A stretch of DNA of 64,000 nucleotides from an uncultured Bacteroides sp. (GTDB taxonomy: Bacteria; Bacteroidota; Bacteroidia; Bacteroidales; Bacteroidaceae). Positions 16,877 to 26,465 of the stretch are shown one piece after another; position 1 is the first letter of the stretch, and the number at the start of each line of letters is the position of its first letter. The notes under the pieces are model-generated. The model did no database searches. It was not told the DNA's origin and worked only from the letters and a program-made list of their open reading frames with translations. Made by a program: the position numbers and the translations under genes. The stretch spans positions 22,026-86,025 of the forward strand of contig NZ_CAJTSC010000007.1 of the NCBI RefSeq assembly GCF_910578895.1. The letters run 5' to 3'.

Positions 16877-18679
16877 TTATTCCGAGATAACAACCCCTTC
16901 GGTAATACCGCTATCATTATAGGCATCTACCCGGTAATGGTACTTTACACCTTTGGTGAGAATGTGAAGCAGCAAATCCGTTGTTTCACAGTTCTTCACC
17001 TGAATACACTGATTCAGGAAATCGGGTTGATAACCGAAGCGGACCAGATAACCGTCTGCTCCGGATGCCTTGTTCCAGGTAAGCGAAGCATATCTTTCGT
17101 CTTCCCGGTTTCTTTGCACCGCCAGCTTTTTTACCACCCCCGGCTTTGCCGAATAGCCGAAACCGAACACACGCAAATCCAACAAGGCAAACTTGCCCTC
17201 TTTGGGCGTATGTACATTCTCTATCTTGATAAAAGAAGTCTCTGCCGGTTCGGAAAGTTCCACATATTCGTGCGGGACGGCTATCGTATTCTTCGACTTG
17301 TCGACAAGCATCTTCCAATCCCTGCCATTGTCGGATATATACAGTCTATAGGCATGATAATCCGTTTCCTTCGGAGCATCCGGATTGATATTTTGCTCGG
17401 CAAAGTTTATCTGGACGGCATTGACACGTACTCTCTTGCCCAAGTCCATCACAAAATATTCACCGGCATCGCCGCTCGTAGCCGACCACCAGGTCCTGAC
17501 ATTCTCGTCCGCTGCCTTTTCCGGTTCGAAGCCGGGCAGCGAGGAAGACGCCGTGCTCTTCTTGTTCTGCGACTGGAGCATCCAGCCAAAAGCGGAGATA
17601 TCCTGCGGATCAAGTTTCTTCCGAGGAAGCTGTATCGGATAATCGCCCAACACGGTATGGGTTCTCATTCTTCCCTTTTCATCGAAAGAGACGGGAAAGA
17701 GCCCGATCCGCCGTTCGAACTCATCGTGGTTGCCCACCCACATGGATGTCACCTGCCACCAGTTCTCATACTTATCTTTAAACACACAGCTATGTCCGGC
17801 ACCACCGATAAAGCCGCCCACTTTCAACGATACGGGATTATACGGCTGCTCCACGAAACCGCCGTTCACACTGTCACTCTCCAGCACCACATCACAATAC
17901 CAGTTACAAATAGTGCCCGGAGTGGCATACTGAAGATAATATTTACTGCCATTCTTCACAATCCAAGCACCTTCGGGACACGGCACTTTAGAGAATTTCC
18001 CCTGCCAGGCGGAAGCATCAATCTCGTCATAGAGTTCCCTGCGTCCGAACTGATAGCCGGAATTGCATAGGCTGACATCCGTCACATACTCGCGCAGAAC
18101 CCTCTTCGAACCCTCAATCTCTTTAAAAGTGACAGGATCCACCTCAAAGAAAGTTGTAGACTGGGTACCGCCCAACCCGTAATAGAAATAGAAACGACCG
18201 TTATCAATGAACAGGCACGGATCTGCCATGCGCCGCACCTCGCCACACTTCTCCCACTTCCCGTTTTCAGGATCAGCCGAACGGATTACATCCACCGTCT
18301 TCTTCGTACGGTCCCGGGTGAAGTTGACAAAATAGACATAATTGTCATCGGAAGCAACGGCAGGAGCCACGTAATGATCGGTATCAAGCGCGGAAGCATG
18401 TACTTCCGGATTGAAATATACGTTTTTCCAAGTAACCAAATCATCGGAGACACGATAGCCGCCCGTATCCATCGTAGTGAACAGATAGTACTTGCCCTTG
18501 AACAGAACAACGACAGGATCCGCTGCCGAACGTGCTTTCTTCTGTTTGGTCTGAAAGCATCCCCAACCGTAATCCAGGTTCATCGGGTTACAGAATGTAG
18601 TTTGTTTCTCCGCTATCTTGCTCTCCGAACAGGAATATAAAGTAAGCGAAGCGAACAATACAGATAATATATTTTTCAT
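16877..18679 (-). CDS. GH43-like glycosidase with F5/8 type C and fibronectin III domains
   Basis: The 600-residue lipoprotein (lipobox LTLYSC) has an N-terminal five-bladed propeller, about residues 40-355. It shows repeated propeller motifs AADPVVVLFKGKYYLF (Asp near 54, likely base), MADPCLFIDNGRFYFYYG and CPEGAWIVKNGSKYYLQY, the last carrying the probable acid Glu. A discoidin-type F5/8 C domain follows (about 370-505) and then an Fn3-like domain (510-600). This is the GH43 layout; exact subfamily and sugar are unknown. It is the last gene of the PUL, 241 bp after the GH88 fusion gene, with a palindromic repeat between them. Confidence 0.82.
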   Translation of the reverse strand: MKNILSVLFASLTLYSCSESKIAEKQTTFCNPMNLDYGWGCFQTKQKKARSAADPVVVLFKGKYYLFTTMDTGGYRVSDDLVTWKNVYFNPEVHASALDTDHYVAPAVASDDNYVYFVNFTRDRTKKTVDVIRSADPENGKWEKCGEVRRMADPCLFIDNGRFYFYYGLGGTQSTTFFEVDPVTFKEIEGSKRVLREYVTDVSLCNSGYQFGRRELYDEIDASAWQGKFSKVPCPEGAWIVKNGSKYYLQYATPGTICNWYCDVVLESDSVNGGFVEQPYNPVSLKVGGFIGGAGHSCVFKDKYENWWQVTSMWVGNHDEFERRIGLFPVSFDEKGRMRTHTVLGDYPIQLPRKKLDPQDISAFGWMLQSQNKKSTASSSLPGFEPEKAADENVRTWWSATSGDAGEYFVMDLGKRVRVNAVQINFAEQNINPDAPKETDYHAYRLYISDNGRDWKMLVDKSKNTIAVPHEYVELSEPAETSFIKIENVHTPKEGKFALLDLRVFGFGYSAKPGVVKKLAVQRNREDERYASLTWNKASGADGYLVRFGYQPDFLNQCIQVKNCETTDLLLHILTKGVKYHYRVDAYNDSGITEGVVISE

Positions 18680-18707
18680 ATAGATACGAATGATTTATTA
18701 GCTTATA

Positions 18708-18838
18708 CCATCTGTTATTCAGGGTGCAACAAAAAATCCCTTTCCCTTAAAACGGGAAGTGTTTTTGGGTAAAGCCGGTCCTTCCCTGTATATATACAAG
18801 GAGAAGATATGCTTCGCTGCGCCCTGAATGACAGATAG
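18708..18838. repeat. palindromic element with ATCTGT(T/C)ATTCAGGG ends
   Basis: The left end ATCTGTTATTCAGGGTGCA (18710-18728) is repeated inverted at the right, ATCTGTCATTCAGGGCGCA read on the minus strand from 18836. The interior carries AGCGAAGCATATCTT, like the small CATTCAGnGCGCAGCGAAG repeats common in Bacteroidota intergenic DNA. It sits inside the PUL between the GH88 fusion and the GH43-like gene. A similar element is at 42599-42692. Confidence 0.65.
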
Positions 18839-18920
18839 TATATGATATAAACTGAATTTAAATACTTACAGTGATTAATAACCGGTACAAGGGTACCATA
18901 TCCGTTACATCCGGTCTCCT

Positions 18921-21308
18921 TTACTTTTTCAACGCCTTGTCCACCTCCATATCTACGCCTGCCCAACCTTTTTTGCAAGTCCAGTCAGCAGCCGGAGCAG
19001 CCCAATAGTCGTCCGTCTCGGGCAAGCCGAGCGCCACGAATACGGCAGTGCACAGATACAGACTGCCGGTAGAAATATACGCTTCGCCGATATGGGGCTG
19101 ATAACCGGCAAAACCGACCCGTAGCCAGCCTTCCGGATTGAATGTCCCGGGCGCATTTATCTGGCGATTGATAACGGCAGTCAAGGCACATCTCACCTGG
19201 GCGGGCGTCACCCTGTCCGGAAGCAATTTCCTGTATGCCACATCCGAAAGCGCATGGAAAGCACCAAAGCGATATGCCAACGAACGGCCCACTATCGGGA
19301 AAGTGCCTTCGGGAGAAATCAACCGCTCCTGCTGTTCGGCATAACGCGCATATCGGTCCAACTCCAATTCGTAAGGAATGGAACCTTCCAGCCCATGTTT
19401 CTTCATAACCGCCAACACCTCTACCATCATGGGGTGTATGACAAAGCTGTTGTAATAGTCCAGGTGGAAATCCGCACCGTCGCCATACCAGCCGTCGCCT
19501 TTATACCACTGGGCAAAACGGTTGCAAGCATACTCCACCCGTTCATATTCCCATTCGCCGGTGAACTCCTTCAATGCAGCCTCTACCATAGCGGCAAAAA
19601 ACAGCCAGTTGGTTTCGGAAGGCTTGATTACCCGGGATGACTTCAACTCCTTGATGATTCTTTCTTGCGTCGTCCTGTCAAGCCTGTCCCACAATTGCGT
19701 ACGCGCCCTTAACAGACCGTGAGCCAGAAATGCCGCATCCACCAACGGCTGGCGCCCCTTATTGAAGTTCAGGTAATCCGGAGATTCGGGGTCTACACCG
19801 TTGGCGATTGATTTTACAGCCAAATCAATGTATTCGGCACGCAACCTACCCTCCACCGTATTGTCAGGACCCAATTCCAACCAGGCGGAAATACCGGTAA
19901 TCAGTCGTCCCAAAGCTTCAAGGTGCGTCACTTCCCTTCTTTTCTGCATATCGGCGGCTACGGACTCTACCGGCATATTCTTGCGCAGTTCACCCTTTGC
20001 CATGTTACTGAGCAACGGATAAGAAATGCGGTGAAGCGCGCTCAGCCATGCCGAACGGTCGTCATTCTCCGAAAATGCGGTAACGGCTTGTACCGCAGGA
20101 CGGCCTTCCGACAAATTCTTATAGCGCACAAGCGCTTCCACGAAGTAATAATCGGCGTATGTAAGCGGCGCGTCTATCTCATATTGTTTCGCCATGAAAC
20201 CCGTACAATGGCGTATGATGAAATGGTTATTGTCTCCCACCTTTTTTGCCCGGTATGCGGGAGACGCCAGCGACTTTATCTGCTGTTCGCCGATAGCAAG
20301 AAACTGTTCGCCCAGTTCGCCCGGCACATACGTGCTCAGTTCTACGAAAGCGGACGCCATAATGGCACCGGCGGAAGCATCCCTGTCGGCTTTAGGGATG
20401 TCGGGAGCATCGAAATCCCAGTAAGGTATCTTGTCCTTAGGCAGGCGCGGATGGTTCATGATGAACTTGCCCACCTTTATGGCATGGTCCAGGTACTCTT
20501 TTTTGCCGGTCTGGCGATACATCATGGTAAACCCGTACAGCCCCCATGCCTGTCCGCGCGACCAAGCCGACCGGTCGTTCACTCCCTGATGGGTGACCCG
20601 GTTCAGCACCTTGCCGGTGATGGTGTCGTAGCTGACTACATGATAGGAGCTGCCATCCGGACGGAAATGATTAATCATCGTGCGGTCCGCATGCGATTTC
20701 GCTTTTTTATAGTAAGAGTTATCTCCCGTCATGGAAGATGCCACCGTAAGCAGTTCCAGATTCATCATGTTGTCGATGATGACGGAGAACTGCCACTTCT
20801 TGCTGTTCCACGAACGGGTGCATCCCGTCACCGGATGAAAACGTGTAGACAAAGACTTGGCAGCCGTTTCCATCACCTCCCTGTATGCTTCGTTACGTGT
20901 CAGGCGATAACCGTTTCCGAAACTGCAATTGATGATAAAGCCCACATCGTGATTGCTGGTCGTATACTTCTGCTTCTCCACGCGCGATGTCATCTCTTCG
21001 GCAGCCGCCCTTACCTGCGGGTCGTTGCTGTATTCGTAGCAATACCACAAGGTTCCGGGATAGAAGCCGCTTGTCCACCACGGCGACTCGCAAGTAATCA
21101 TTTCACCGTCTTTCGCCGTGCGGGGCAGTATGCCTGCCTTGTCTTTCATCTCACCGAACATGGACATCGACTGCCTGACAGAGAAGTTGAGCGCCTCATC
21201 CACCACTTTCTTCATGCCTTTGGATACTGCACACGCCGATGACGTGAAGCAAACCGACAGGACCAAACTGATAATTAAAGTTCTTTTCTTGTTTCTCATT
21301 ACCTTCAT
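18921..21308 (-). CDS. GH88 unsaturated glucuronyl hydrolase fused to DUF2264 (GH154-type) domain
   Basis: The 795-residue exported protein has two enzymes in one chain. Residues ~30-400 form a GH88 alpha/alpha barrel, with the two conserved Asp residues in SNHDVGF (D121) and VIIDNMMNLELL (D179), WSRGQAWGLYG near 235 and PYWDFDAP near 300. GH88 removes 4,5-unsaturated uronic acids by hydration. Residues ~410-780 match DUF2264, now linked to GH154 beta-glucuronidases as I recall, with NWLFFAAMVEAAL, GWYGDGADFHLDYYNSFVIHP split by the usual spacing. The fusion would remove both saturated and unsaturated uronates. The exact start could also be 9 bases in. The gene lies 76 bp after the agarase-like gene. 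Confidence 0.87.
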   Translation of the reverse strand: MKVMRNKKRTLIISLVLSVCFTSSACAVSKGMKKVVDEALNFSVRQSMSMFGEMKDKAGILPRTAKDGEMITCESPWWTSGFYPGTLWYCYEYSNDPQVRAAAEEMTSRVEKQKYTTSNHDVGFIINCSFGNGYRLTRNEAYREVMETAAKSLSTRFHPVTGCTRSWNSKKWQFSVIIDNMMNLELLTVASSMTGDNSYYKKAKSHADRTMINHFRPDGSSYHVVSYDTITGKVLNRVTHQGVNDRSAWSRGQAWGLYGFTMMYRQTGKKEYLDHAIKVGKFIMNHPRLPKDKIPYWDFDAPDIPKADRDASAGAIMASAFVELSTYVPGELGEQFLAIGEQQIKSLASPAYRAKKVGDNNHFIIRHCTGFMAKQYEIDAPLTYADYYFVEALVRYKNLSEGRPAVQAVTAFSENDDRSAWLSALHRISYPLLSNMAKGELRKNMPVESVAADMQKRREVTHLEALGRLITGISAWLELGPDNTVEGRLRAEYIDLAVKSIANGVDPESPDYLNFNKGRQPLVDAAFLAHGLLRARTQLWDRLDRTTQERIIKELKSSRVIKPSETNWLFFAAMVEAALKEFTGEWEYERVEYACNRFAQWYKGDGWYGDGADFHLDYYNSFVIHPMMVEVLAVMKKHGLEGSIPYELELDRYARYAEQQERLISPEGTFPIVGRSLAYRFGAFHALSDVAYRKLLPDRVTPAQVRCALTAVINRQINAPGTFNPEGWLRVGFAGYQPHIGEAYISTGSLYLCTAVFVALGLPETDDYWAAPAADWTCKKGWAGVDMEVDKALKK

Positions 21309-21384
21309 TTTAAGGTTTGACTTTGTATGTAAATACTAATGGTTAATCATCTTATACTATTACTATTCCCTTACCCGATATTTA

Positions 21385-22941
21385 TCAATTGTCAAAAAAA
21401 TCAACGAGGTTATACACGTTGTAATTCACCTCTTGCATAAACTTCGCCAGGTAAGGATACATCTTATAATAATTATCGTACACCCCCTTGTTGGCAGGTT
21501 TTCCGCCATTGTCCGTGCCGTCATCATCCTGATACTTGAACCAGTGCCAGCCTACGCAGTTCTTGGCTTCCAGCAGACCGAGTGTGAAATGCTGGTAAGC
21601 GTATGCGCGGTCCGCCTGCCGGGGCACGGAGAAACCCGCGCCCGATCCGTTGTTCAAATCGGAGTCTTCCACGCCTTTGGTGTAGAACTCTGTCACAAGA
21701 AACGGCTTTCCTGCCCACGCGGCCCAATCTTTCACATACGTATCCAATTCAGGACTCCAACGGCTGTAGTAGTTGACAGACACGATGTCGCAATACTTGC
21801 CGCAGGCTTCCACCACGTTTTTCATGTATTTGGGCGTGCCGTGCAGGCGGGTTCCCAAATACATCATGCCGGGGTCGAACGCCTCAACCGCCTCTTTCAC
21901 GCCCTTGTAGTAGATTTCCGCCAAACGGCCGGCAAACTCGGTGTTCAGTGCCGCCGTCACTTTAGCGGCGCCCTTCTCTTCCATAAAGGCATCGGCTGCC
22001 CGGCGGGCAATATCCTCTTTATCCGCGATTTTCAGAAACTGGTCCAAGATATTGCTGTTCTGCGTGGAGAAGTTAATCTCATTATCGGAGAAGAAACCCA
22101 ACACATTGGCATCTCCCTTGTAAGGAGCCAACGCCTCTGCCACATACTCCGTGCAGAAGGTTGTCCACGCTTCTTCATTCAGCACCAAGCCCAACAGGTT
22201 TTCCGATTTACCCCCCGGATAGTCATATTTGCGTGCCGACTTGAATTTGCCAAGAAAGCCGAATGAAGGTGCAAGCGTCATCGGCGCATCGGGATGCGCC
22301 GCATTGTGTGCCTGTATCTTTGCATACGTGTCCGTGCAGAAAGCCCCCGTGCCATGAAAGCCGATAGATGCCAGTTCCGCTTGCGAAACGGCAAGCCAGT
22401 TCTCATCCGAACCGAAGCGTTCCAGCCATGCCGTGCGGTTGCGCACGGAACTGCCATAGCGCACGGAAGTGACGCCTCTTTCGTAGTGGGGATAGCCTTC
22501 GGGATCGACAATCCACCAACGTCCGTCAGCATCCTTGGTGACATGGAAACGTCCGGTTGCCTCAAATCTGGTTCCGGTGGTGAGGCTTCCGTACTTGTTG
22601 GTGATGGCTTTGTAACCGGCCTCCGTTGTTACTTGGGGTTCGTAATCCGCCATATATGCCACTACGCGCGTATTCGACTCTGTCCATCTGCTTACAGGTT
22701 TAAATTCAGTAGAATACTTCACCGTAATAGGGCGATAAGGCTTGCCCAGCAACGAAGGCGTATAAGCCTGCATCTTTCCCGGTTCGGGCAACCCTTCGAT
22801 AATTTCGTTATATTTAGGATCCTCATTGAGGACTACATCGGGCGGCATGAAGTTGGGGTCTTTCACCTCGTAATCGGTACATGAGACAAGCGTTGCCCCA
22901 CCCGCCAAAAGCGCTGCTATATAGAATGATTTCATTTTCAT
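21385..22941 (-). CDS. agarase-like GH-A clan glycoside hydrolase, lipoprotein
   Basis: The 518-residue protein has a lipobox (GGATLVSC, Cys21) and a TIM-barrel domain. The block FEATGRFHVTKDADGRWWIVDPEG leads the catalytic part (in pieces: RFHV near 131, WWIVDPEG near 142). A likely acid/base is E288 in FFSDNEIN and the nucleophile E418 in FLVTEFY, which is the clan GH-A arrangement. It resembles proteins annotated as beta-agarase (GH50/GH42-like) but I cannot fix the family. As a lipoprotein of the PUL it may act at the cell surface or in the periplasm. It follows the BACON lipoprotein by 24 bp. Confidence 0.72.
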   Translation of the reverse strand: MKMKSFYIAALLAGGATLVSCTDYEVKDPNFMPPDVVLNEDPKYNEIIEGLPEPGKMQAYTPSLLGKPYRPITVKYSTEFKPVSRWTESNTRVVAYMADYEPQVTTEAGYKAITNKYGSLTTGTRFEATGRFHVTKDADGRWWIVDPEGYPHYERGVTSVRYGSSVRNRTAWLERFGSDENWLAVSQAELASIGFHGTGAFCTDTYAKIQAHNAAHPDAPMTLAPSFGFLGKFKSARKYDYPGGKSENLLGLVLNEEAWTTFCTEYVAEALAPYKGDANVLGFFSDNEINFSTQNSNILDQFLKIADKEDIARRAADAFMEEKGAAKVTAALNTEFAGRLAEIYYKGVKEAVEAFDPGMMYLGTRLHGTPKYMKNVVEACGKYCDIVSVNYYSRWSPELDTYVKDWAAWAGKPFLVTEFYTKGVEDSDLNNGSGAGFSVPRQADRAYAYQHFTLGLLEAKNCVGWHWFKYQDDDGTDNGGKPANKGVYDNYYKMYPYLAKFMQEVNYNVYNLVDFFDN

Positions 22942-22965
22942 GGTTGTTCTTTCTTTAATAAAGTT

Positions 22966-24783
22966 CTACTTGGATACTTTGCGGATTAAACGTACATAAC
23001 GAACCGGATTTTGAGTATATTTGGCAGCTGCCAATCCCGCACCCCATTGCCCGAAACGTACATAATACATATTAGCGGCATTCGAAGGATGTTCCGTGCT
23101 TGTCAAATAACTATCGCCGGTTTCACTCGGAGTTTTCGCATTCATAACATCCCCGCCGTGTGTTGTAAGAATCAGGTCCCATGCTGCACGCGCCTGTTTT
23201 TCCGCCTCTGTAATAGCTTCGGGCTTCACCGGAGCAGAAGCGGGACCACCGTTATATACCCTGAACACCTCTTCCATCTCCTGTCTTGCAGGAAAATACC
23301 AACCATCCGTACAATATTCAAGAACCGGGAAATTTCCCGTCGAGGCTTCTCTCATTTTCTGCGTATTGGCTTCTCCGTCATACTCGTCCGTCACACCGGT
23401 AAGTCCGGCAGGTTTAGGCTCTACCCAGTTCATAGGACCATAACGCTTAAGCGATAGAATTTTGGCTTCATTGCCTTCCGTCCAAAATACGATACCGCCT
23501 TCGGCAAGTTGCGTGCCACCATCCTTATCAACGTACTCTCCAATCGTGAATGCCGATGCCGCCGGCATTTTTTCCTGAGTGACAACTACTTCGACCGCAG
23601 CCTGATTTTCTTCCGAACCGGCGGTGAATGTTACGGTAACAGACCGTTCCTTACCACCGGTATTGGCTGTAAGTGCGATAAAAGTCACTTTATCGCCATT
23701 CTGCTCATGCTTGAGCCAAGCCACGTCTTCGCCTGCAACGGTATACGTATATGAATCTTTATTGGTAGTTACAGTTACTTCTTTAGCAGACCCTTCCTCA
23801 CTTGCCAAACTTACTTCCGTTGGGGTTACGTTCAGCGTAGCCGGTTCTTCAGGAAACTTATACTTGCCTACCAGCTTCATGGCACGGGCAAAACGGGTAG
23901 TACCGGTCTTTGCTCCCCAATCCAAACCATACTTGCCGAAACGTACATAACGGGCCTTGTCTCCGGCATCGTTTTCCGTACTTGCCCAATAACTCTCTCC
24001 ATTGCCACTGGCAGCAGCATTTATTACCGCTCCGCCGAGGTCGGTCAATTTCTTATCAAATACGGCACGGGCTGTCTTCTCCGAATCACTGATGGCATCA
24101 GGGGTGGCATTGGTAAACCCGGCGTCCGCCGGACCTGCTCCATTATATGCCTTGAACAATTCGAGCAATTCATTCTGCGCGGGCAGATACCAGCCTTCTC
24201 CCAGGCTTGTACAGAAAGTAACGGCATCGTCCGCGCCTGCATCGGTATATTTAGCCGTATTCTCCACGCCGTTCACAGTGGAAAACGCTTCATGCAACTT
24301 CACCGATGCCTCAAACGCTTTTCCACCCTGACGTTGCAAGGAGACAGCCTTGCCCACTTCGGGGTTTTCAGGGTCTACCCAAAAGACCATGCCCAAACCG
24401 TCTTCCGTCAGGTCTCCTACTTTGAGCAACCTGATTTCCGATTCGTCCAACTCGCGTTGAGTCACAATGATTTCCTCGGTCCATTCGCCCGAAACCAGTT
24501 TTACCGCAGCCGTACGCGGTTCGCCCGTTTCGTTGGCTTTCGTCACCGTGTAGATTACTCTGCGTCTGTTTACATCGACCGCAAGCCAGTCGGCACTATA
24601 TTCGGCGATTATATCGGCTACCGTTGTGTTGATAACCACAGTTGCCGAAGAACCCACGTTCTTATATAATGTTATTTCCGTTTCACTATTATTGAACTCC
24701 GGCATAATCCTCACCTCGTTATACTCTTTGCAAGAGACGAAAACCAGGCACAGAAGGAGTGAAACCCATGCAAATCTTTTCAT
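22966..24783 (-). CDS. lipoprotein with two BACON plus Lcl/DUF1566-like modules
   Basis: The start at 24783 (MKRFAWVSLLLCLVFVSC) gives a clear SPII signal; a longer frame to 24861 lacks one. The 605-residue protein is an internal duplication. A BACON-type Ig domain (about 30-112) is followed by a Lcl-like domain (118-300) with GWYLPAQNELLELFKAYNG and YVRFG. The second copy has BACON (318-415) and Lcl-like (420-605) with GWYFPARQEMEEVFRVYNG and YVRFG. It is encoded right after SusD (46-bp gap), the place of SusE/F-type surface glycan-binding proteins, so sugar or mucin binding at the cell surface is inferred. Confidence 0.8.
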   Translation of the reverse strand: MKRFAWVSLLLCLVFVSCKEYNEVRIMPEFNNSETEITLYKNVGSSATVVINTTVADIIAEYSADWLAVDVNRRRVIYTVTKANETGEPRTAAVKLVSGEWTEEIIVTQRELDESEIRLLKVGDLTEDGLGMVFWVDPENPEVGKAVSLQRQGGKAFEASVKLHEAFSTVNGVENTAKYTDAGADDAVTFCTSLGEGWYLPAQNELLELFKAYNGAGPADAGFTNATPDAISDSEKTARAVFDKKLTDLGGAVINAAASGNGESYWASTENDAGDKARYVRFGKYGLDWGAKTGTTRFARAMKLVGKYKFPEEPATLNVTPTEVSLASEEGSAKEVTVTTNKDSYTYTVAGEDVAWLKHEQNGDKVTFIALTANTGGKERSVTVTFTAGSEENQAAVEVVVTQEKMPAASAFTIGEYVDKDGGTQLAEGGIVFWTEGNEAKILSLKRYGPMNWVEPKPAGLTGVTDEYDGEANTQKMREASTGNFPVLEYCTDGWYFPARQEMEEVFRVYNGGPASAPVKPEAITEAEKQARAAWDLILTTHGGDVMNAKTPSETGDSYLTSTEHPSNAANMYYVRFGQWGAGLAAAKYTQNPVRYVRLIRKVSK

Positions 24784-24829
24784 ACGATAGTTTCTTTTCT
24801 TAGATTTATAAATAAAAACAGGCCACAAA

Positions 24830-26449
24830 TTATTTCCACGGATCGCTTTGAGGGAAGACATCGGCTCCCATCAAGTCTACCTGATTTTGCGGAATAGGCC
24901 ACGTCTCATGCTTGCCGTCCACAAAATTCCGGCGACATTCGGCATAATCCTTGTCCAGGTAAGGGTCTTCCGATTTCAAGTCGCCGCCATGCAGGCGGAC
25001 GCGTTCGCCCAAGATGCCCAAACGCTTCAGCAACGACCAACGCACACCTTCGAAATGAAGTTCTCGGGCATATTCGTCCAAAAGCATATCAAGCGTCAGC
25101 GGACCGTATTCGTAATCATTGCCGGCACGCTCCCACGTCTTATTGTAGTATTCCACGGCTTTGGCACTGTTACCGCCGTCGCGATGATAGTAAGCCTCGG
25201 CACACATCAGACAGGTCTCCGCCAAACGATATACAATCAAGTCGCGGAAGCTGGTAGTACGGTCGGGCTGGTCGGCATTGGTCCATTGGTCGAAATGCTT
25301 CTTGGACATCGGATGAAGCTTCTCCATATAACCGGCAGATGTGCCATACAGGTCTTTCGGTATCTCCTGTCCGAACTTTGCGGACTTCGGGTCGTTATAA
25401 CGGAATGTATGGATGAAAAGATCCGTGTAACGGTTATCCTTTACTTGGTCATAAAGGCTGAACAGGTAGGTATTGGGATATACGCGTCCCCAACCGTATC
25501 CGCCGCTCTTAGCCTCGAAAGTGCAATCGGCATTGGACTGGTAGCGGGTGGTCGTGATAATTGCCGCACGGTGTCCCGTCAACGGCGTGCCGCTGCCGCC
25601 ACCTCCCAGGTTCATCGAAAACTGATACGCCCACAACACTTCCTTCGAGCGGAAATCCGGACCATTGAATACATCGGCGGTTTTATGCTCCATTGCGTAT
25701 GTACCATCTTCAAAGATATCCTCACACTCTTTGATAGCCTTATCGTAATCCTTATCCCACATGGCTACCTGCGCACGCACATGCTTGGCAGTGGCTTTGG
25801 TGACACGGCCCTGGTCGCCGTCCTGCGCTTTCCAGTCGAGCATTCCGATGGCGGTGTCCAGGTCCTTACGGATCAATGCGAAGACATCCTCTTTGCTTGC
25901 CGGAGTAAAATCGCGCTCCAGATTGCCTACCGTAGTAGGTTCGGTATTCAGGTAAAGGCGTTCAAAGCGCTTCCACAATTCGAAATAGGCGCGTCCGCGA
26001 AAGAATTTCGCCTCACCGTAGGCACGGCGCGTCAAGGGGTCCGGGTCTTCCACTCCCAATGCTTCCGCTCCCGCTATCACCTCGTTCGCCTTACCGATGA
26101 TGAAGTAGTGCTGTTGCCAGAACTCCTCCACATCACTGTTGTTCGGCATAAAATTCTCAAGTTTGGCAATGGCGGTACTGGTCCCTGCACGGAATGCCAT
26201 CAGGTCGGTGCTGTAATCGCACATGGTTACCACATACAGATTGCCGTTGCCATTGTTGTCGGCCCCTTTGGCTATCTCCCTGTCCAGCGCATACAAGCCT
26301 ATCGCCGCACGGTTCAACCCGTCCGGGGAATTAATCAGATAATCGACTGTTATGTTCGTTTTGGATTCCGGATTCAGAAAATCCTCGCAAGAAGACAATA
26401 ACATGGTGGATGATATTGCCAAAGCTGCCATATATATTATTCTTTTCAT
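24830..26449 (-). CDS. SusD/RagB family outer-membrane lipoprotein (PUL 1)
   Basis: The 539-residue protein has an SPII signal (lipobox LLSSC) followed by EDFLNPES, the usual SusD N-terminus. Further family features are an early helix with GLNRAAIGLYALDRE, RGRAYFELWKRFER near residue 150, the TPR-like segments, and the C-terminal RDLIVYRLAETCLMCAEAY with ELHFEGVRWSLLKRLG near 465. SusD proteins cap the SusC barrel and bind the glycan at the cell surface. It is 16 bp after SusC, so the pair is co-translated. The ligand cannot be deduced. Confidence 0.95.
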   Translation of the reverse strand: MKRIIYMAALAISSTMLLSSCEDFLNPESKTNITVDYLINSPDGLNRAAIGLYALDREIAKGADNNGNGNLYVVTMCDYSTDLMAFRAGTSTAIAKLENFMPNNSDVEEFWQQHYFIIGKANEVIAGAEALGVEDPDPLTRRAYGEAKFFRGRAYFELWKRFERLYLNTEPTTVGNLERDFTPASKEDVFALIRKDLDTAIGMLDWKAQDGDQGRVTKATAKHVRAQVAMWDKDYDKAIKECEDIFEDGTYAMEHKTADVFNGPDFRSKEVLWAYQFSMNLGGGGSGTPLTGHRAAIITTTRYQSNADCTFEAKSGGYGWGRVYPNTYLFSLYDQVKDNRYTDLFIHTFRYNDPKSAKFGQEIPKDLYGTSAGYMEKLHPMSKKHFDQWTNADQPDRTTSFRDLIVYRLAETCLMCAEAYYHRDGGNSAKAVEYYNKTWERAGNDYEYGPLTLDMLLDEYARELHFEGVRWSLLKRLGILGERVRLHGGDLKSEDPYLDKDYAECRRNFVDGKHETWPIPQNQVDLMGADVFPQSDPWK

Positions 26450-26465
26450 ATTCTATACATAGTTA

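Noticed and set aside
19923..21242. 439-codon plus-strand frame opposite the GH88 fusion
   Set aside because: Shadow of a gene with catalytic residues in place; no family features.
24848..26401. Long open frame on the plus strand opposite SusD (517 codons)
   Set aside because: Antisense to a clear SusD gene; composition-driven shadow with no domain.
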